Assembly (NCBI GenBank): GCA_016713225.1
Contig: JADJPO010000003.1
Span: 124,001-188,000, forward strand
Reading direction: 5' to 3'
From: Kineosporiaceae bacterium
Lineage (GTDB): Bacteria; Actinomycetota; Actinomycetes; Actinomycetales; Kineosporiaceae
DNA: 64,000 nt
The notes under the pieces were generated by a model. That model was not told the DNA's origin and made no database searches. It was given only the letters and a program-made list of their open reading frames with translations. The stretch's first letter is position 1; every line of letters begins with the position of its first letter. Positions 42,853 to 51,363 of the stretch are shown here, in pieces. The position numbers and the translations under genes are program-made.

Positions 42853-43863
42853 ATGAGCCTGCGCGCGCCGGATCCGATCGGCCCACCGTCGGCCGTCGGT
42901 TCACCGGCCCCGTGGGTGGCGTTGCCCGCCGGCCCGCCGCAGGCCTGGCTCGCCCGGCCCTACTCGCAGCTGTTGCGGGGGCCGAACCACCGCTGGTGGC
43001 GCCCCCTGGTGAGCCTGGCCATCGCCGCCGGGGCCACCTTCGCCGTCCTGGTGCTCTCGTGGGTGGTGACGGCCGCCCTGCTGATGGGGCAGTCGGCCGG
43101 GTCCGACGGGTCCGGCGCGGCGCCCTCGGACGCCGAGTACGACCGGTGGGCCATCTCGCCCACCGGCGTGCTGGTGACCAATCTGGTGCTGGCGGCCCTG
43201 ATCGTGGTGGCCCAGGCTGCCGTCTGGGGCGGTCATGGGTGGCGGCCGAGGTGGCTCGCCTCGGTCACCGGCGGCGTCCGGTGGGCCTGGTTGGTGACCA
43301 GCTACCTGGTCAGTCTGCTCGTCCTGGTGATCGCCGATGCACTGTTGCTGGCCCTCGACGGTGACCTGACCTGGCAGCCGGAGAGCCAGGCGGGCCTCTA
43401 CGCGGTGATCGTGATCACGACCACGCCCCTTCAGGCTGCCGGTGAGGAGTACCTCTTCCGCGGCTGGTTGACGCAGGCCATCGGCGCCTGGATCCCGCGG
43501 GCCGAGGTGGGCGCGATCGTGGCGGCCCTCGTCTCGGGCACCCTGTTCGCCCTGGCCCACGGCCAGCAGGACCCCTGGCTGTTCGCCGACCGGTTCGTGT
43601 TCGGATTGGCGGCCTCGTGGCTGGTCTGGCGCACCGGGGGGCTGGAGGCCTCGATCGCGATGCACGGCGCGAACAACGTGATCGCCTTCGCCTACTCGGT
43701 GGGCAGCGGTCACCTGGAGGAGATGCTCGACGCCACGACGTCGACCCCGGAATCGTTCGTCGCCGACCTGGTGCTGATGGTGCTGACCGCCGTGGTGCTC
43801 GACCGACTCGCCCGTCGCCGGGCGGTGCCGCGGCTGTTCCACCCCCCGATGCGGGCCTGGTGA
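42853..43863 (+). CDS. CPBP-family intramembrane metalloprotease
   Basis: 336 residues, about seven membrane helices. The active-site motifs are AAGEEYLFRGWLTQA (EExxxR), FALAHGQQDPW (FxxxH) and HGANNVIAFAYS. CPBP enzymes cleave membrane or prenylated peptides; no substrate can be inferred. It starts directly after the gltX stop, so they are likely co-transcribed. Confidence 0.9.
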   Translation: MSLRAPDPIGPPSAVGSPAPWVALPAGPPQAWLARPYSQLLRGPNHRWWRPLVSLAIAAGATFAVLVLSWVVTAALLMGQSAGSDGSGAAPSDAEYDRWAISPTGVLVTNLVLAALIVVAQAAVWGGHGWRPRWLASVTGGVRWAWLVTSYLVSLLVLVIADALLLALDGDLTWQPESQAGLYAVIVITTTPLQAAGEEYLFRGWLTQAIGAWIPRAEVGAIVAALVSGTLFALAHGQQDPWLFADRFVFGLAASWLVWRTGGLEASIAMHGANNVIAFAYSVGSGHLEEMLDATTSTPESFVADLVLMVLTAVVLDRLARRRAVPRLFHPPMRAW

Positions 43864-43901
43864 TCGCGTGACCACTCCCGTGACCACCCGGTGACCACCC
43901 G

Positions 43902-44678
43902 GTGACCGGCAGCCGGCCGCCGTCACCCGACCGGGCGGGGGTGCTGCTGGATCTCGACGACACCCTGGTCGACACCCGGTATGCCTTCGGACGGGCGATC
44001 AGCGCGATCGTGGCCACCTGGTTGCCTCATCTGGACGCCGAGGGTGAGGCGGCCGCGTTGCAGCACTGGGTGCGCGACGCCGGAGGGCACTTCCGGGCGT
44101 ACACCCGCGGTGAGTCGAGCTTCGCCGAGCAACGGCATCGCCGCGCGGTGGCCTTACATGCGGCCTTCGACGGCCCCACGCTCTCGGTCGCCGACCAACA
44201 TCGCTGGAGCGAGGCCTACGACGTGGCCTTCCGTGAGGCCTGGCGGCTCTTCCCCGACGCCGTGCCGCTGCTGGAGCGCCTGGAGCTCCTGGGCCTGCCC
44301 TACGGGCTGGTGACCAATGCCGGCGCCGCCTATCAACGCGACAAGCTGCAACGGGTCGGTCTGGCGGATCGGTTCGAGGTGATGGTCGCCGTCGACGACC
44401 TGGGCGTCGGGAAGCCCGATCCCCGGGTGTTCCACCTGGCGTGTGAGCGTCTCGGGGTCAGCCCGGGCCGCAGCCTGTATCTGGGGGACGAACCGGACGC
44501 CGACGCGCGCGGTGCCCGGGCGGCCGGCCTGGTCGGGGTGTGGCTCGACCGCAGCTGGGGAGGCCGGGGTGACCGGGACGGCCAGCCCACCCCGGACGAC
44601 GTGCCGGTGGTCGGTTCACTGCTCGAGCTCGCCGATCTGCTGGACGCCGGCGCGTTCCCCACCCTGGTGAGGATCTGA
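43902..44678 (+). CDS. HAD-superfamily hydrolase
   Basis: 258 residues. Motif I is VLLDLDDTLVDTR, motif II lies in GLVTNAGA, and motifs III/IV in VGKPDPRVFHLA and YLGDEPDADARGARAAGL. Such enzymes are usually small-molecule phosphatases of the phosphoglycolate type. The start is uncertain because the upstream 40 bp are near-repeats of GTGACCACCCG, offering several GTG codons at 43868-43902. Confidence 0.88.
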   Translation: MTGSRPPSPDRAGVLLDLDDTLVDTRYAFGRAISAIVATWLPHLDAEGEAAALQHWVRDAGGHFRAYTRGESSFAEQRHRRAVALHAAFDGPTLSVADQHRWSEAYDVAFREAWRLFPDAVPLLERLELLGLPYGLVTNAGAAYQRDKLQRVGLADRFEVMVAVDDLGVGKPDPRVFHLACERLGVSPGRSLYLGDEPDADARGARAAGLVGVWLDRSWGGRGDRDGQPTPDDVPVVGSLLELADLLDAGAFPTLVRI

Positions 44679-44679
44679 T

Positions 44680-44708
44680 TTGGGCGAGGGACGGCGGCCC
44701 GGTACAGT
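44680..44708 (+). promoter_or_regulatory. Probable tRNA operon promoter
   Basis: TTGGGC (44680-44685) and TACAGT (44703-44708) are 17 bp apart and lie about 50 bp before tRNA-Gln, in the only gap between the HAD gene and the tRNAs. Confidence 0.45.
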
Positions 44709-44757
44709 CGTGCGGCGGGTCTCGAGCGGTGCCGTGGTGCCGGACGAGATACCCCCA

Positions 44758-44829
44758 TGGGGTATGGTGTAATTGGCAGCACGACTGATTCTGGTTCAGT
44801 TAGTCTAGGTTCGAGTCCTGGTACCCCAG
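44758..44829 (+). tRNA. tRNA-Gln (anticodon CTG)
   Basis: 72-nt cloverleaf. The acceptor stem is TGGGGTA with TACCCCA, discriminator G. The anticodon loop is TTCTGGT, anticodon CTG, and the T arm contains GGTTCGAGTC. No CCA is encoded. Confidence 0.95.
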
Positions 44830-44830
44830 C

Positions 44831-44903
44831 GGCCCCGTTGTGTAGTGGCCTAGCACGCCGCCCTCTCAAGGCGGTAGCGCGGGTTCGAATCCCGTCGGGG
44901 CTA
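44831..44903 (+). tRNA. tRNA-Glu (anticodon CTC)
   Basis: 73-nt cloverleaf one base after tRNA-Gln. Acceptor GGCCCCG with CGGGGCT (G1-U72 as in other actinobacterial tRNA-Glu), discriminator A. Anticodon stem CCGCC/GGCGG around CTCTCAA, anticodon CTC. T arm GGGTTCGAATCCC. Confidence 0.95.
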
Positions 44904-44909
44904 CATGAG

Positions 44910-44948
44910 ACAGGCCCCCGGTCATCGACCGGGGGCCTGTCGCTTTTG
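44910..44948 (+). terminator. Terminator after the tRNA pair
   Basis: A perfect 13-bp stem, ACAGGCCCCCGGT (44910-44922) with ACCGGGGGCCTGT (44928-44940), 5-nt loop, followed by CGCTTTTG. Confidence 0.85.
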
Positions 44949-45048
44949 TCACTCACCCCCTGCCCAAGGCCGTGGTGAGAGCGGTAGGTTGCCCGGCGGG
45001 TCGCCCGGGCGTCCCGACGGGTGGCGGGCCAGGACGCAGGAGGCACAC

Positions 45049-45918
45049 ATGACGCGGGGACGACGCATGCTCGGCGTGATCGCGGCGACGGTGGTGGCCC
45101 TGTTCGTGCCATCGTCCGCGCTGGCCGCACCGGCACAGTTCGACGAGTACTACGTCTACTTCGACACCGGGCCGAAGTGGCAGCCCTACGCGCACACCAG
45201 CTGGGTGCCCCAGGGCCTGACCAAGCTCGACGAGAACACGTTGATCATCTCGTACTACGACCACTACGAGTCGGCGAGGTCGATCGTGGCGCTGATGGAC
45301 CGGGCCACCGGCACCTGGCTGCGCACCTATCCGCTGGACATCACGGGCCATGTCGGAGGGATCGCCATGACCTCTGGCCATCTCTGGGTCGCCGACGGCA
45401 CCAGAATGCGGCGCTATCCCCGTTCGCAGCTGAGCCGCACCGGTGGCACCCCGCTGTCGGCGACGGCGTCCTTTCCGGTCGCGGCCAGCTCGTACGCGTT
45501 TGCCGATGGCGAGACGCTGTGGGTCGGACACTTCAATCCGGACGCGCGCGACTACATGTACAGCTACCCGGTGGTGGGCGGGAGCCTGCCCACAAAATGG
45601 GTCGACCGGGTGTACACGCCCTCGCGGGTTCAGGGGGTCATCCTGTTCGGCAACCGCATCGTGTGGAGCCAGTCCTACGGGCGCGACAACGACAGCCAGC
45701 TGATCTACTGGCCGCGCACGAAGGTCTACAACGGCAGCTCGGCGATCGGGCGCTGGCTGGTCGCGCCCAACATGTCCCAGGGCCTGGTGATGGCCGGTGG
45801 CCGGGTGCAGGTCATCTTCGAGTCCTGTTCATCGGCCTACGACGGCACCGTGGACGGCAATGCCGCGGACTACATCGTCTGCAGCGTCCACCACGGACCG
45901 TTCCTGTCGCTGCCCTGA
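45049..45918 (+). CDS. Secreted protein of unknown function, possible beta-propeller
   Basis: 289 residues with a signal peptide (RRMLGVIAATVVALFVPSSA, cleavage near ALAAPA). The mature part has recurrent blade-like segments: WVPQGLTKLDENTLIISYYD, GIAMTSGHLWVADGTRMRRY, DGETLWVGHFNPDARDYMYS and MSQGLVMAGGRVQVIFESC. Alternating aromatic strands and 'W/G-D-G' turns suggest a six- or seven-blade propeller. Two cysteines near the C-terminus may pair. The ATG follows CAGGAGG. No enzymatic motif is recognised. Confidence 0.75.
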   Translation: MTRGRRMLGVIAATVVALFVPSSALAAPAQFDEYYVYFDTGPKWQPYAHTSWVPQGLTKLDENTLIISYYDHYESARSIVALMDRATGTWLRTYPLDITGHVGGIAMTSGHLWVADGTRMRRYPRSQLSRTGGTPLSATASFPVAASSYAFADGETLWVGHFNPDARDYMYSYPVVGGSLPTKWVDRVYTPSRVQGVILFGNRIVWSQSYGRDNDSQLIYWPRTKVYNGSSAIGRWLVAPNMSQGLVMAGGRVQVIFESCSSAYDGTVDGNAADYIVCSVHHGPFLSLP

Positions 45919-46015
45919 CGTCGTGCTGGCTGGCGCCGAGACTGTCGGGATCATCCGATCCGTGCAGGGCCGAGGTCCCGCACGGGGTACCGAGGCCGGT
46001 GCCAGCGTGAGGCCC

Positions 46016-47095
46016 ATGCGCAGATTCGGGCTGTTCCTGGTGTTGACGGGTCTGCTGTTCGGCCCTGCCCCGACCGCCTCTGCGGTGACCTCGGCGATGA
46101 CCACGTCGATGACCATGGCGTCGGCGTCGGCGTCGGTGCGGGTCGCGGTGCTGCCCCGTCGGGTGGTGGCCGATCCGGGATTCCGCCGGACGACGTCCGG
46201 GGATGTCCTGCGCCCGGCTCGCTTCACGAGCGTGGTGACCCTGGACGTCCCGGCCGCGACCACCTCACGGGGCAGTGTCGTCCTGGCGACGCAGCTCCGC
46301 GTCGAGGTGCCGATCAGGATCGCGCTCTCGGTGCGCGCCTGGTGCGCGGCGCCGTCCGCGGTCGGCACCGCCCCCGGACGGCGCGCGCTGCCCGATGTCC
46401 TGGTGATCGGGCAGAACCCCGTGCCGGGCAACGGGTCCACCCAGGTCGCCTCGCGGGTGCTGACAGGGCGTGCGGTGGTCTCGGTGACCCCGGGGCGCGC
46501 GGTGCGCTGCCTGCTGCAGGTCTCGCCGCGCACGGAGTCGACGTCGTCGTCGTGGCTGCGGATCACCTCGGGCACCCTCGGTGCCACGGCCGCCCGGGTG
46601 GTGGCGCGCGCCGCGCAACGCCCTGCGGTGCTGGTGGGCGGTCCCGGGGCGCCGGGGGTCCCCGTGGGCCAGCAGGCCGCTGCGGTGGCCCTGGTGGCCG
46701 CGCTGCGGCCGGTCACGACCGCTGCACGGTTGCGGCTCGAGGGCGAGGCCGAGCTGACGACCTGTGCCCTCGGCTACCACCTGTGCGGGCGGGGAGGCGC
46801 TGCGACATCCGTGGTCGAGGTGGCGCTGGTGGCGCAGGACATCGAGGCCTCCGGCCGGGTCTGTGCGACGTGGCGGGGCAGCGCGCGATCGGTGACCATC
46901 ACCCCGGCCGTGCACCACGTGAAGGTGATCGCGCCGGCGCTCGGTCTGCCCAGCCGGTGCGGCGCCGCCGTCCGGGGCTGGTTGCAGGTGCGGCATCGTG
47001 GGGGGAACGCGGTCGAGGTCGAGCCGGTGCTGTTGCCCGCGGGACAGCCGCGCGGGGTGCAGACCCACACCTGGATGCAGCCGGTGGCCGGCTGA
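46016..47095 (+). CDS. Secreted protein of unknown function
   Basis: 359 residues with a signal peptide (MRRFGLFLVLTGLLFGPAPT, cleavage around ASA). The mature chain is Ala/Val/Arg/Thr-rich with beta-strand character and cysteines at RAWCAAPS, VRCLLQV, LTTCALGYHLCGRG, RVCATWRG and PSRCGAAV, an even number that could form disulfides. GTG 46007 is an alternative start. It is not a recognised family. It lies 97 bp after another secreted protein, on the same strand. Confidence 0.65.
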   Translation: MRRFGLFLVLTGLLFGPAPTASAVTSAMTTSMTMASASASVRVAVLPRRVVADPGFRRTTSGDVLRPARFTSVVTLDVPAATTSRGSVVLATQLRVEVPIRIALSVRAWCAAPSAVGTAPGRRALPDVLVIGQNPVPGNGSTQVASRVLTGRAVVSVTPGRAVRCLLQVSPRTESTSSSWLRITSGTLGATAARVVARAAQRPAVLVGGPGAPGVPVGQQAAAVALVAALRPVTTAARLRLEGEAELTTCALGYHLCGRGGAATSVVEVALVAQDIEASGRVCATWRGSARSVTITPAVHHVKVIAPALGLPSRCGAAVRGWLQVRHRGGNAVEVEPVLLPAGQPRGVQTHTWMQPVAG

Positions 47096-47166
47096 CCGAC
47101 CGGCCTCGAACCGGCCTCGAACCGGCGGCGGTCGGCTGCTGGTCGGGTGGTGGTTCGGGTGGTGGC

Positions 47167-47922
47167 TCAGGTCGCCGAGCGCAGCACCGCGGTCAACTGG
47201 GCGGCAGCCGAGACCACGGCGGCGGCGTGCTGTCGGCCGGGCTGGCGGGTGAACCGCTCGATCGGGCCCGAGATCGACACGGCCGCGACCACCCGACCCG
47301 AGGGGCCGCGCACCGGGGCGGACACCGAGGCGACACCTGCCTCGCGCTCGCTGAGGGACTGTGCCCAGCCACGACGACGCACCCCGGACAGCGTGGTCGC
47401 CGTGAACCGCGCGCCGTGCAGGCCACGGTGCAACCGGTCGGGTTCCTCCCAGGCGAGCAGGACCTGGGCCGCCGAGCCCGCCAGCATCGACAGCGACGAA
47501 CCCACCGGGATCGAGTCCCGCAGGCCCATCGGACGCTCGGCCGCGGCGACGCACACCCGGGCATCGCCCTGGCGGCGGTAGAGCTGAGCCGATTCCCCGG
47601 TGTGGTCGCGTAGGGCGGTCAGCACCGGCCCGGCGGCGGCGAGCAGCCGGTCCTCACCCGCGGCGGAGGCCAGCTCGGCCAACCGGGGCCCGAGGATGAA
47701 CCGCCCCTGCAGATCACGGGAGACCAGTCGGTGGTGTTCCAACGCCACGGCCAGCCGGTGGGCGGTCGGGCGGGCCAGCCCGGTGGCCGAGACCAGTTGT
47801 GCCAGAGAGCACGGGCCCGCCTCGAGCGCCCCCAGGACGACGGCCGCCTTGTCGAGGACGCCGACTCCGCTGCCGGACCGGTCGAGGCCGTCGGCTGGCA
47901 GGGGAGCAGTGGCGGAGTCCAT
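47167..47922 (-). CDS. ndgR: IclR-family regulator, NdgR-like
   Basis: 251 residues. Winged helix in VLGALEAGPCSLAQLVSATG and LARPTAHRLAVALEHHRLV, then the IclR effector domain (SAQLYRRQGDARVCVAAAER, SVSAPVRGPSGRVVAAVSIS). Divergent placement upstream of leuCD is the hallmark of NdgR/LtbR, which represses or activates leucine and other amino acid genes in actinomycetes. ATG 47922 begins the conserved part; the longer frame would overlap leuC's control region. Confidence 0.88.
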   Translation of the reverse strand: MDSATAPLPADGLDRSGSGVGVLDKAAVVLGALEAGPCSLAQLVSATGLARPTAHRLAVALEHHRLVSRDLQGRFILGPRLAELASAAGEDRLLAAAGPVLTALRDHTGESAQLYRRQGDARVCVAAAERPMGLRDSIPVGSSLSMLAGSAAQVLLAWEEPDRLHRGLHGARFTATTLSGVRRRGWAQSLSEREAGVASVSAPVRGPSGRVVAAVSISGPIERFTRQPGRQHAAAVVSAAAQLTAVLRSAT

Positions 47923-47934
47923 AAGGTGATACTC

Positions 47935-47955
47935 GCGTCTCGATGCGTGAGACGC
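47935..47955 (+). promoter_or_regulatory. Palindromic operator between ndgR and leuC
   Basis: GCGTCTC (47935-47941) and GAGACGC (47949-47955) form a perfect 7-bp-arm inverted repeat with a 7-bp spacer, 13 bp before ndgR and 33 bp before leuC. It is the obvious NdgR site in this gap. Confidence 0.6.
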
Positions 47956-47987
47956 AAGCGCACGACACCCGATCGGAGGAGCACGCT

Positions 47988-49451
47988 GTGTCGAGCAGCA
48001 CACCCGACGATCGATCGCAGGAGGGTCCAGGCGTGGGACGCACATTGGCACAGAAGGTCTGGGACGCGCACGTCGTCCGCACCGGCGGCGGGGCAGAGCC
48101 GGATCTGCTCTACATCGACCTTCACCTGATTCACGAGGTGACCAGCCCGCAGGCCTTCGACGGGCTGCGGTTGGCCGGTCGTCCGGTGCGCCGTCCCGAC
48201 CTGACGCTGGCCACGGAGGACCACAACGTCCCGACCACGAACATCGACCAACCGATCGCAGACCCGGTGAGCCGCACGCAGATCGAGACGCTGCGGGCCA
48301 ACTGTGCAGAGTTCGGTGTTCGGCTGCACGCGCTGGGTGATGTCGAACAGGGCATCGTGCACGTGGTCGGTCCTCAACTGGGACTGACCCAACCGGGCAT
48401 GACGGTCGTGTGCGGCGACTCGCACACCTCGACCCACGGTGCCTTCGGGGCGCTGGCCTTCGGCATCGGTACCAGCGAGGTCGAGCACGTGATGGCCACG
48501 CAGACGTTGCCGCTCAAGCCGTTCAAGACCATGGCCGTCACCGTCGACGGCACGCTGCCGGAGGGCGCCACCGCCAAGGACATCATCCTCGCGGTGATCG
48601 CGCGGATCGGAACCGGTGGCGGGCAGGGCTATGTGATCGAGTACCGCGGCGAGGCGATTCGTGCCCTGTCGATGGAGGCTCGGATGACGGTGTGCAACAT
48701 GTCGATCGAGGCCGGCGCCCGCGCCGGGATGATCGCCCCCGACCAGACCACCTTCGACTACCTGCAGGGCCGCCCGCATGCCCCCTCCGGCGCCGACTGG
48801 CAGGCCGCCGTGGCGGATTGGTCGCAGCTGCACACCGACCCCGACGCCACCTTCGACGCCGAGGTGGTGCTGGACGCCGCCGAGCTCGAGCCCTTCGTCA
48901 CCTGGGGAACCAATCCGGGGCAGGGGCTTCCGTTGTCGGCTCGGGTTCCCGACCCGGCAGCGATGGACGACGAGAGTGCGCGCACGGCGGCCGAGCGGGC
49001 CTTGGCGTACATGGGCCTGACCCCGGGAACCCCCTTGCGGGACGTGGCCGTGGACACCGTGTTCATCGGCTCGTGCACCAACGGCCGGATCGAGGACCTG
49101 CGTGCCGCGGCGGCCGTGGTCCAGGGCCGGGTCAAGGCCGACAGCCTTCGCGTGCTGGTGGTGCCCGGTTCGGAACGCGTACGTCAGCAGGCCGAGGCGG
49201 AAGGTCTGGACAAGGTGTTCCGTGACTTCGGGGCCGAGTGGCGCAACGCCGGGTGCTCGATGTGCCTGGGCATGAACCCCGATCAGTTGGCGCCGCAGGA
49301 GCGGTCGGCGTCGACCTCCAACCGCAACTTCGAGGGACGACAGGGCAAGGGCGGTCGCACCCACCTGGTCTCGCCACTGGTGGCAGCGGCCACCGCCGTG
49401 CGGGGCACGTTGTCGAGCCCGGCCGATCTCGCCCCCGTCTCGCACCCCTGA
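47988..49451 (+). CDS. leuC: 3-isopropylmalate dehydratase large subunit
   Basis: 487 residues, aconitase fold. The iron-sulfur cysteines appear in VFIGSCTNGRIEDLRAAAAV and NAGCSMCLGMNPDQLAPQER, with DNVPTTN-type residues near the N-terminus (EDHNVPTTNIDQPI) and GDSHTSTHGAFGALAFGIGT. It isomerises isopropylmalate with LeuD. The GTG at 47988 follows GGAGGAG; longer readings lack a ribosome site and run through the operator. Confidence 0.97.
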   Translation: MSSSTPDDRSQEGPGVGRTLAQKVWDAHVVRTGGGAEPDLLYIDLHLIHEVTSPQAFDGLRLAGRPVRRPDLTLATEDHNVPTTNIDQPIADPVSRTQIETLRANCAEFGVRLHALGDVEQGIVHVVGPQLGLTQPGMTVVCGDSHTSTHGAFGALAFGIGTSEVEHVMATQTLPLKPFKTMAVTVDGTLPEGATAKDIILAVIARIGTGGGQGYVIEYRGEAIRALSMEARMTVCNMSIEAGARAGMIAPDQTTFDYLQGRPHAPSGADWQAAVADWSQLHTDPDATFDAEVVLDAAELEPFVTWGTNPGQGLPLSARVPDPAAMDDESARTAAERALAYMGLTPGTPLRDVAVDTVFIGSCTNGRIEDLRAAAAVVQGRVKADSLRVLVVPGSERVRQQAEAEGLDKVFRDFGAEWRNAGCSMCLGMNPDQLAPQERSASTSNRNFEGRQGKGGRTHLVSPLVAAATAVRGTLSSPADLAPVSHP

Positions 49452-49494
49452 GCGCGTCCCAACCCCCGCTGACGAGAGTATTTGGAGACCTGTG

Positions 49495-50103
49495 ATGGAG
49501 AAGTTCGTCTCGCACACCGGGATCGGCGTGCCGTTGCGGCGCTCGAACGTCGACACCGACCAGATCATCCCCGCGGTGTACCTCAAGCGCGTCACCCGCA
49601 CCGGATTCGAGGACGGCCTGTTCGCCGCATGGCGCAACGACCCCGGATTCGTGCTGAACCAGGAGGCATTCCGGGCAGGTTCGGTGCTGGTCGCCGGGCC
49701 GGACTTCGGCACCGGATCCTCCCGGGAGCACGCCGTCTGGGCGCTTCGCGACTACGGCTTCCAGGTCGTGCTCTCGTCGCGCTTCGCCGACATCTTCCGT
49801 GGCAATTCGGGCAAGCAGGGGCTACTCACGGCCGTCGTCGATCAGGCGGACATCGAGCGCATCTGGGCCGTGCTGGAGGGGGTTCCGGGCACCTCGATCA
49901 CCGTCGACCTGGCGGCGCGAACTGCCACCGTCCAGGCGGTCGACGGCCCCTTCACCGTGCCGTTCGAGGTCGACGACTACACCCGCTGGCGCCTGATGGA
50001 GGGTCTGGACGACATCGGGCTGACCCTGCAACACGTCGACGCGATAGGAAGTTTCGAAGCTGCTCGGCCGCAGTGGCTGCCGGCCACCCTGCCGGTTCGC
50101 TGA
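49495..50103 (+). CDS. leuD: 3-isopropylmalate dehydratase small subunit
   Basis: 202 residues, the swivelling domain partner of LeuC. VPLRRSNVDTDQIIPAVYLK, FGTGSSREHAVWALRDYGFQ and SRFADIFRGNSGKQGLL are conserved. The start is ATG 49495 (GTG 49492 also possible), GGAG lying about nine bases upstream. It follows leuC by 43 bp. The 303-bp gap after it holds a hairpin at 50254 and hup control sequences. Confidence 0.96.
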   Translation: MEKFVSHTGIGVPLRRSNVDTDQIIPAVYLKRVTRTGFEDGLFAAWRNDPGFVLNQEAFRAGSVLVAGPDFGTGSSREHAVWALRDYGFQVVLSSRFADIFRGNSGKQGLLTAVVDQADIERIWAVLEGVPGTSITVDLAARTATVQAVDGPFTVPFEVDDYTRWRLMEGLDDIGLTLQHVDAIGSFEAARPQWLPATLPVR

Positions 50104-50253
50104 GGTACATTTCGGGCGACCCGCCCCAGGGTGGTGGCTCCCCCCGGGGCGGCGTCCGACGGTGAAATCGGCTGTGCCGCAAGGCAAGAGCATCCGAGCG
50201 ACTGAGGTTTTCGGGCCAGGCCGGGCCGCTCGGCCCGGGGCGGCCGAGGCGCC

Positions 50254-50277
50254 TTCGAGGCCCCCGGGGGCCTCGAA
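50254..50277 (+). terminator. Palindromic hairpin after leuD
   Basis: A perfect 24-bp palindrome, TTCGAGGCCCCC joined to GGGGGCCTCGAA, in the leuD-hup gap. Its position and GC-rich stem suggest a terminator for leuCD. It is followed by AAGAGCG rather than a T-run. Confidence 0.6.
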
Positions 50278-50406
50278 AAGAGCGGGTAATCGTTACGACA
50301 CAAGGGCTCAGGGTCTTGACGATGTTGGACGATTCATGCTTTGGCGGAATACCGTCATCTCTCGAGGTCGAGCACCGCGCTCGACACCGTGTACCGGAGG
50401 ACATCT

Positions 50407-51279
50407 GTGAACAAGGCAGAACTCGTCGCGGCGCTCGAAGGGCGTCTCGGCAGCAGGAAAGCCGCGGCAGACGCGATCGAAGCGATCGTCGACACCGTGA
50501 CGCGTGCCGTTGCACGCGGCGAGAAGGTTGCCATCTCGGGCTTCGGGTCGTTCGAGAAGACCGTGCGTGGCCCCCGAGTCGGACGCAACCCGCGTACCGG
50601 CGCCACTGTCAAGATCAAGAAGACGTCGGTGCCCCGGTTCAAGCCGGGCACCGCGTTCAAGATGTATGTCGCCGACCCGAAGTCGCTGCCGAAGGTGGCC
50701 GCCGTCTCGGCGACCACGGCTGCTCGCAGCGCCGCTCGGGCGGCAACCGTTGCGGCCACCAGCCGCGTGGCCAAGGTGGCTTCGGCCGCCAAGGCTCCGG
50801 CGAAGACCGCGGCCAAGGCGGCTCCGGTCCGCGCTGCTGCCAAGGCTCCGGCCAAGGCCGCGGCGACCCGTACCGCGGCCAAGGCTCCGGCGAAGACCGC
50901 GGCCAAGGCGGCTCCGGTTCGCGCTGCTGCCAAGGCCCCGGCCAAGGCTGCTGCCAAGGCTCCGGCGAAGGTGGCCGCCACCCGCACCGCGGCCAAGGCC
51001 CCGGCGAAGGTGGCCGCGACCCGCACTGCCGCCAAGGCTCCGGCCAAGGCTGCGGCCACCCGGGCCGTCAAGGCGGCTCCGGCCAAGGCGGCCGTCAAGG
51101 CCACCCCGGCTCGGGCGGCTGCCAAGGCTCCGGCGAAGGCTGCTGCCAAGGCCCCGGCGAAGGCTGCGGCCAAGGCCCCGGCGAAGGCTGCGGCCAAGGC
51201 TCCGGCGAAGGCGCCTGCCAAGCGCACGGTGACGGCGGCCAAGACCCCGGCACGGCGCACGGCGGCCAAGAAGGCCTGA
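50407..51279 (+). CDS. hup: HU-family protein with histone H1-like C-terminal tail
   Basis: 290 residues. The first 95 are a canonical HU domain: MNKAELVAALEGRLGSRKAA, ISGFGSFEKTVRGPRVGRNP and VPRFKPGTAFKMYVAD. The remaining 195 are tandem AAKAPAK/TRTAAK pentapeptide-like repeats ending TAAKKA, as in actinobacterial HupB/HupS. It compacts DNA and coats the nucleoid; the tail adds DNA affinity. The GTG at 50407 follows CCGGAGGA. The tail's repetitive DNA makes length variation between strains likely. Confidence 0.96.
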   Translation: MNKAELVAALEGRLGSRKAAADAIEAIVDTVTRAVARGEKVAISGFGSFEKTVRGPRVGRNPRTGATVKIKKTSVPRFKPGTAFKMYVADPKSLPKVAAVSATTAARSAARAATVAATSRVAKVASAAKAPAKTAAKAAPVRAAAKAPAKAAATRTAAKAPAKTAAKAAPVRAAAKAPAKAAAKAPAKVAATRTAAKAPAKVAATRTAAKAPAKAAATRAVKAAPAKAAVKATPARAAAKAPAKAAAKAPAKAAAKAPAKAAAKAPAKAPAKRTVTAAKTPARRTAAKKA

Positions 51280-51311
51280 ACCACAGGCCGCATCGCACGA
51301 CGCACCCCTGA

Positions 51312-51345
51312 ACGGCGGGTCGCCTCTTTGGAGGCGGCCCGCCGT
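51312..51345 (+). terminator. Terminator-like hairpin after hup
   Basis: A 15-bp stem (51312-51326 with 51331-51345, one G-U pair) around a TTTG loop, between hup and murA. There is no T-run, as is common for actinobacterial terminators. Confidence 0.65.
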
Positions 51346-51363
51346 CTGCGTCACCATGGGCAC

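Noticed and set aside
45797..46015. Longer N-terminus of the second secreted protein
   Set aside because: The extra 73 residues overlap the preceding secreted-protein gene and would bury the clear signal peptide beginning at 46016.
50800..51260. Tandem repeat region as a satellite or mobile element
   Set aside because: It is fully explained as coding DNA for the Ala/Lys/Pro tail of the HU protein, in frame throughout.
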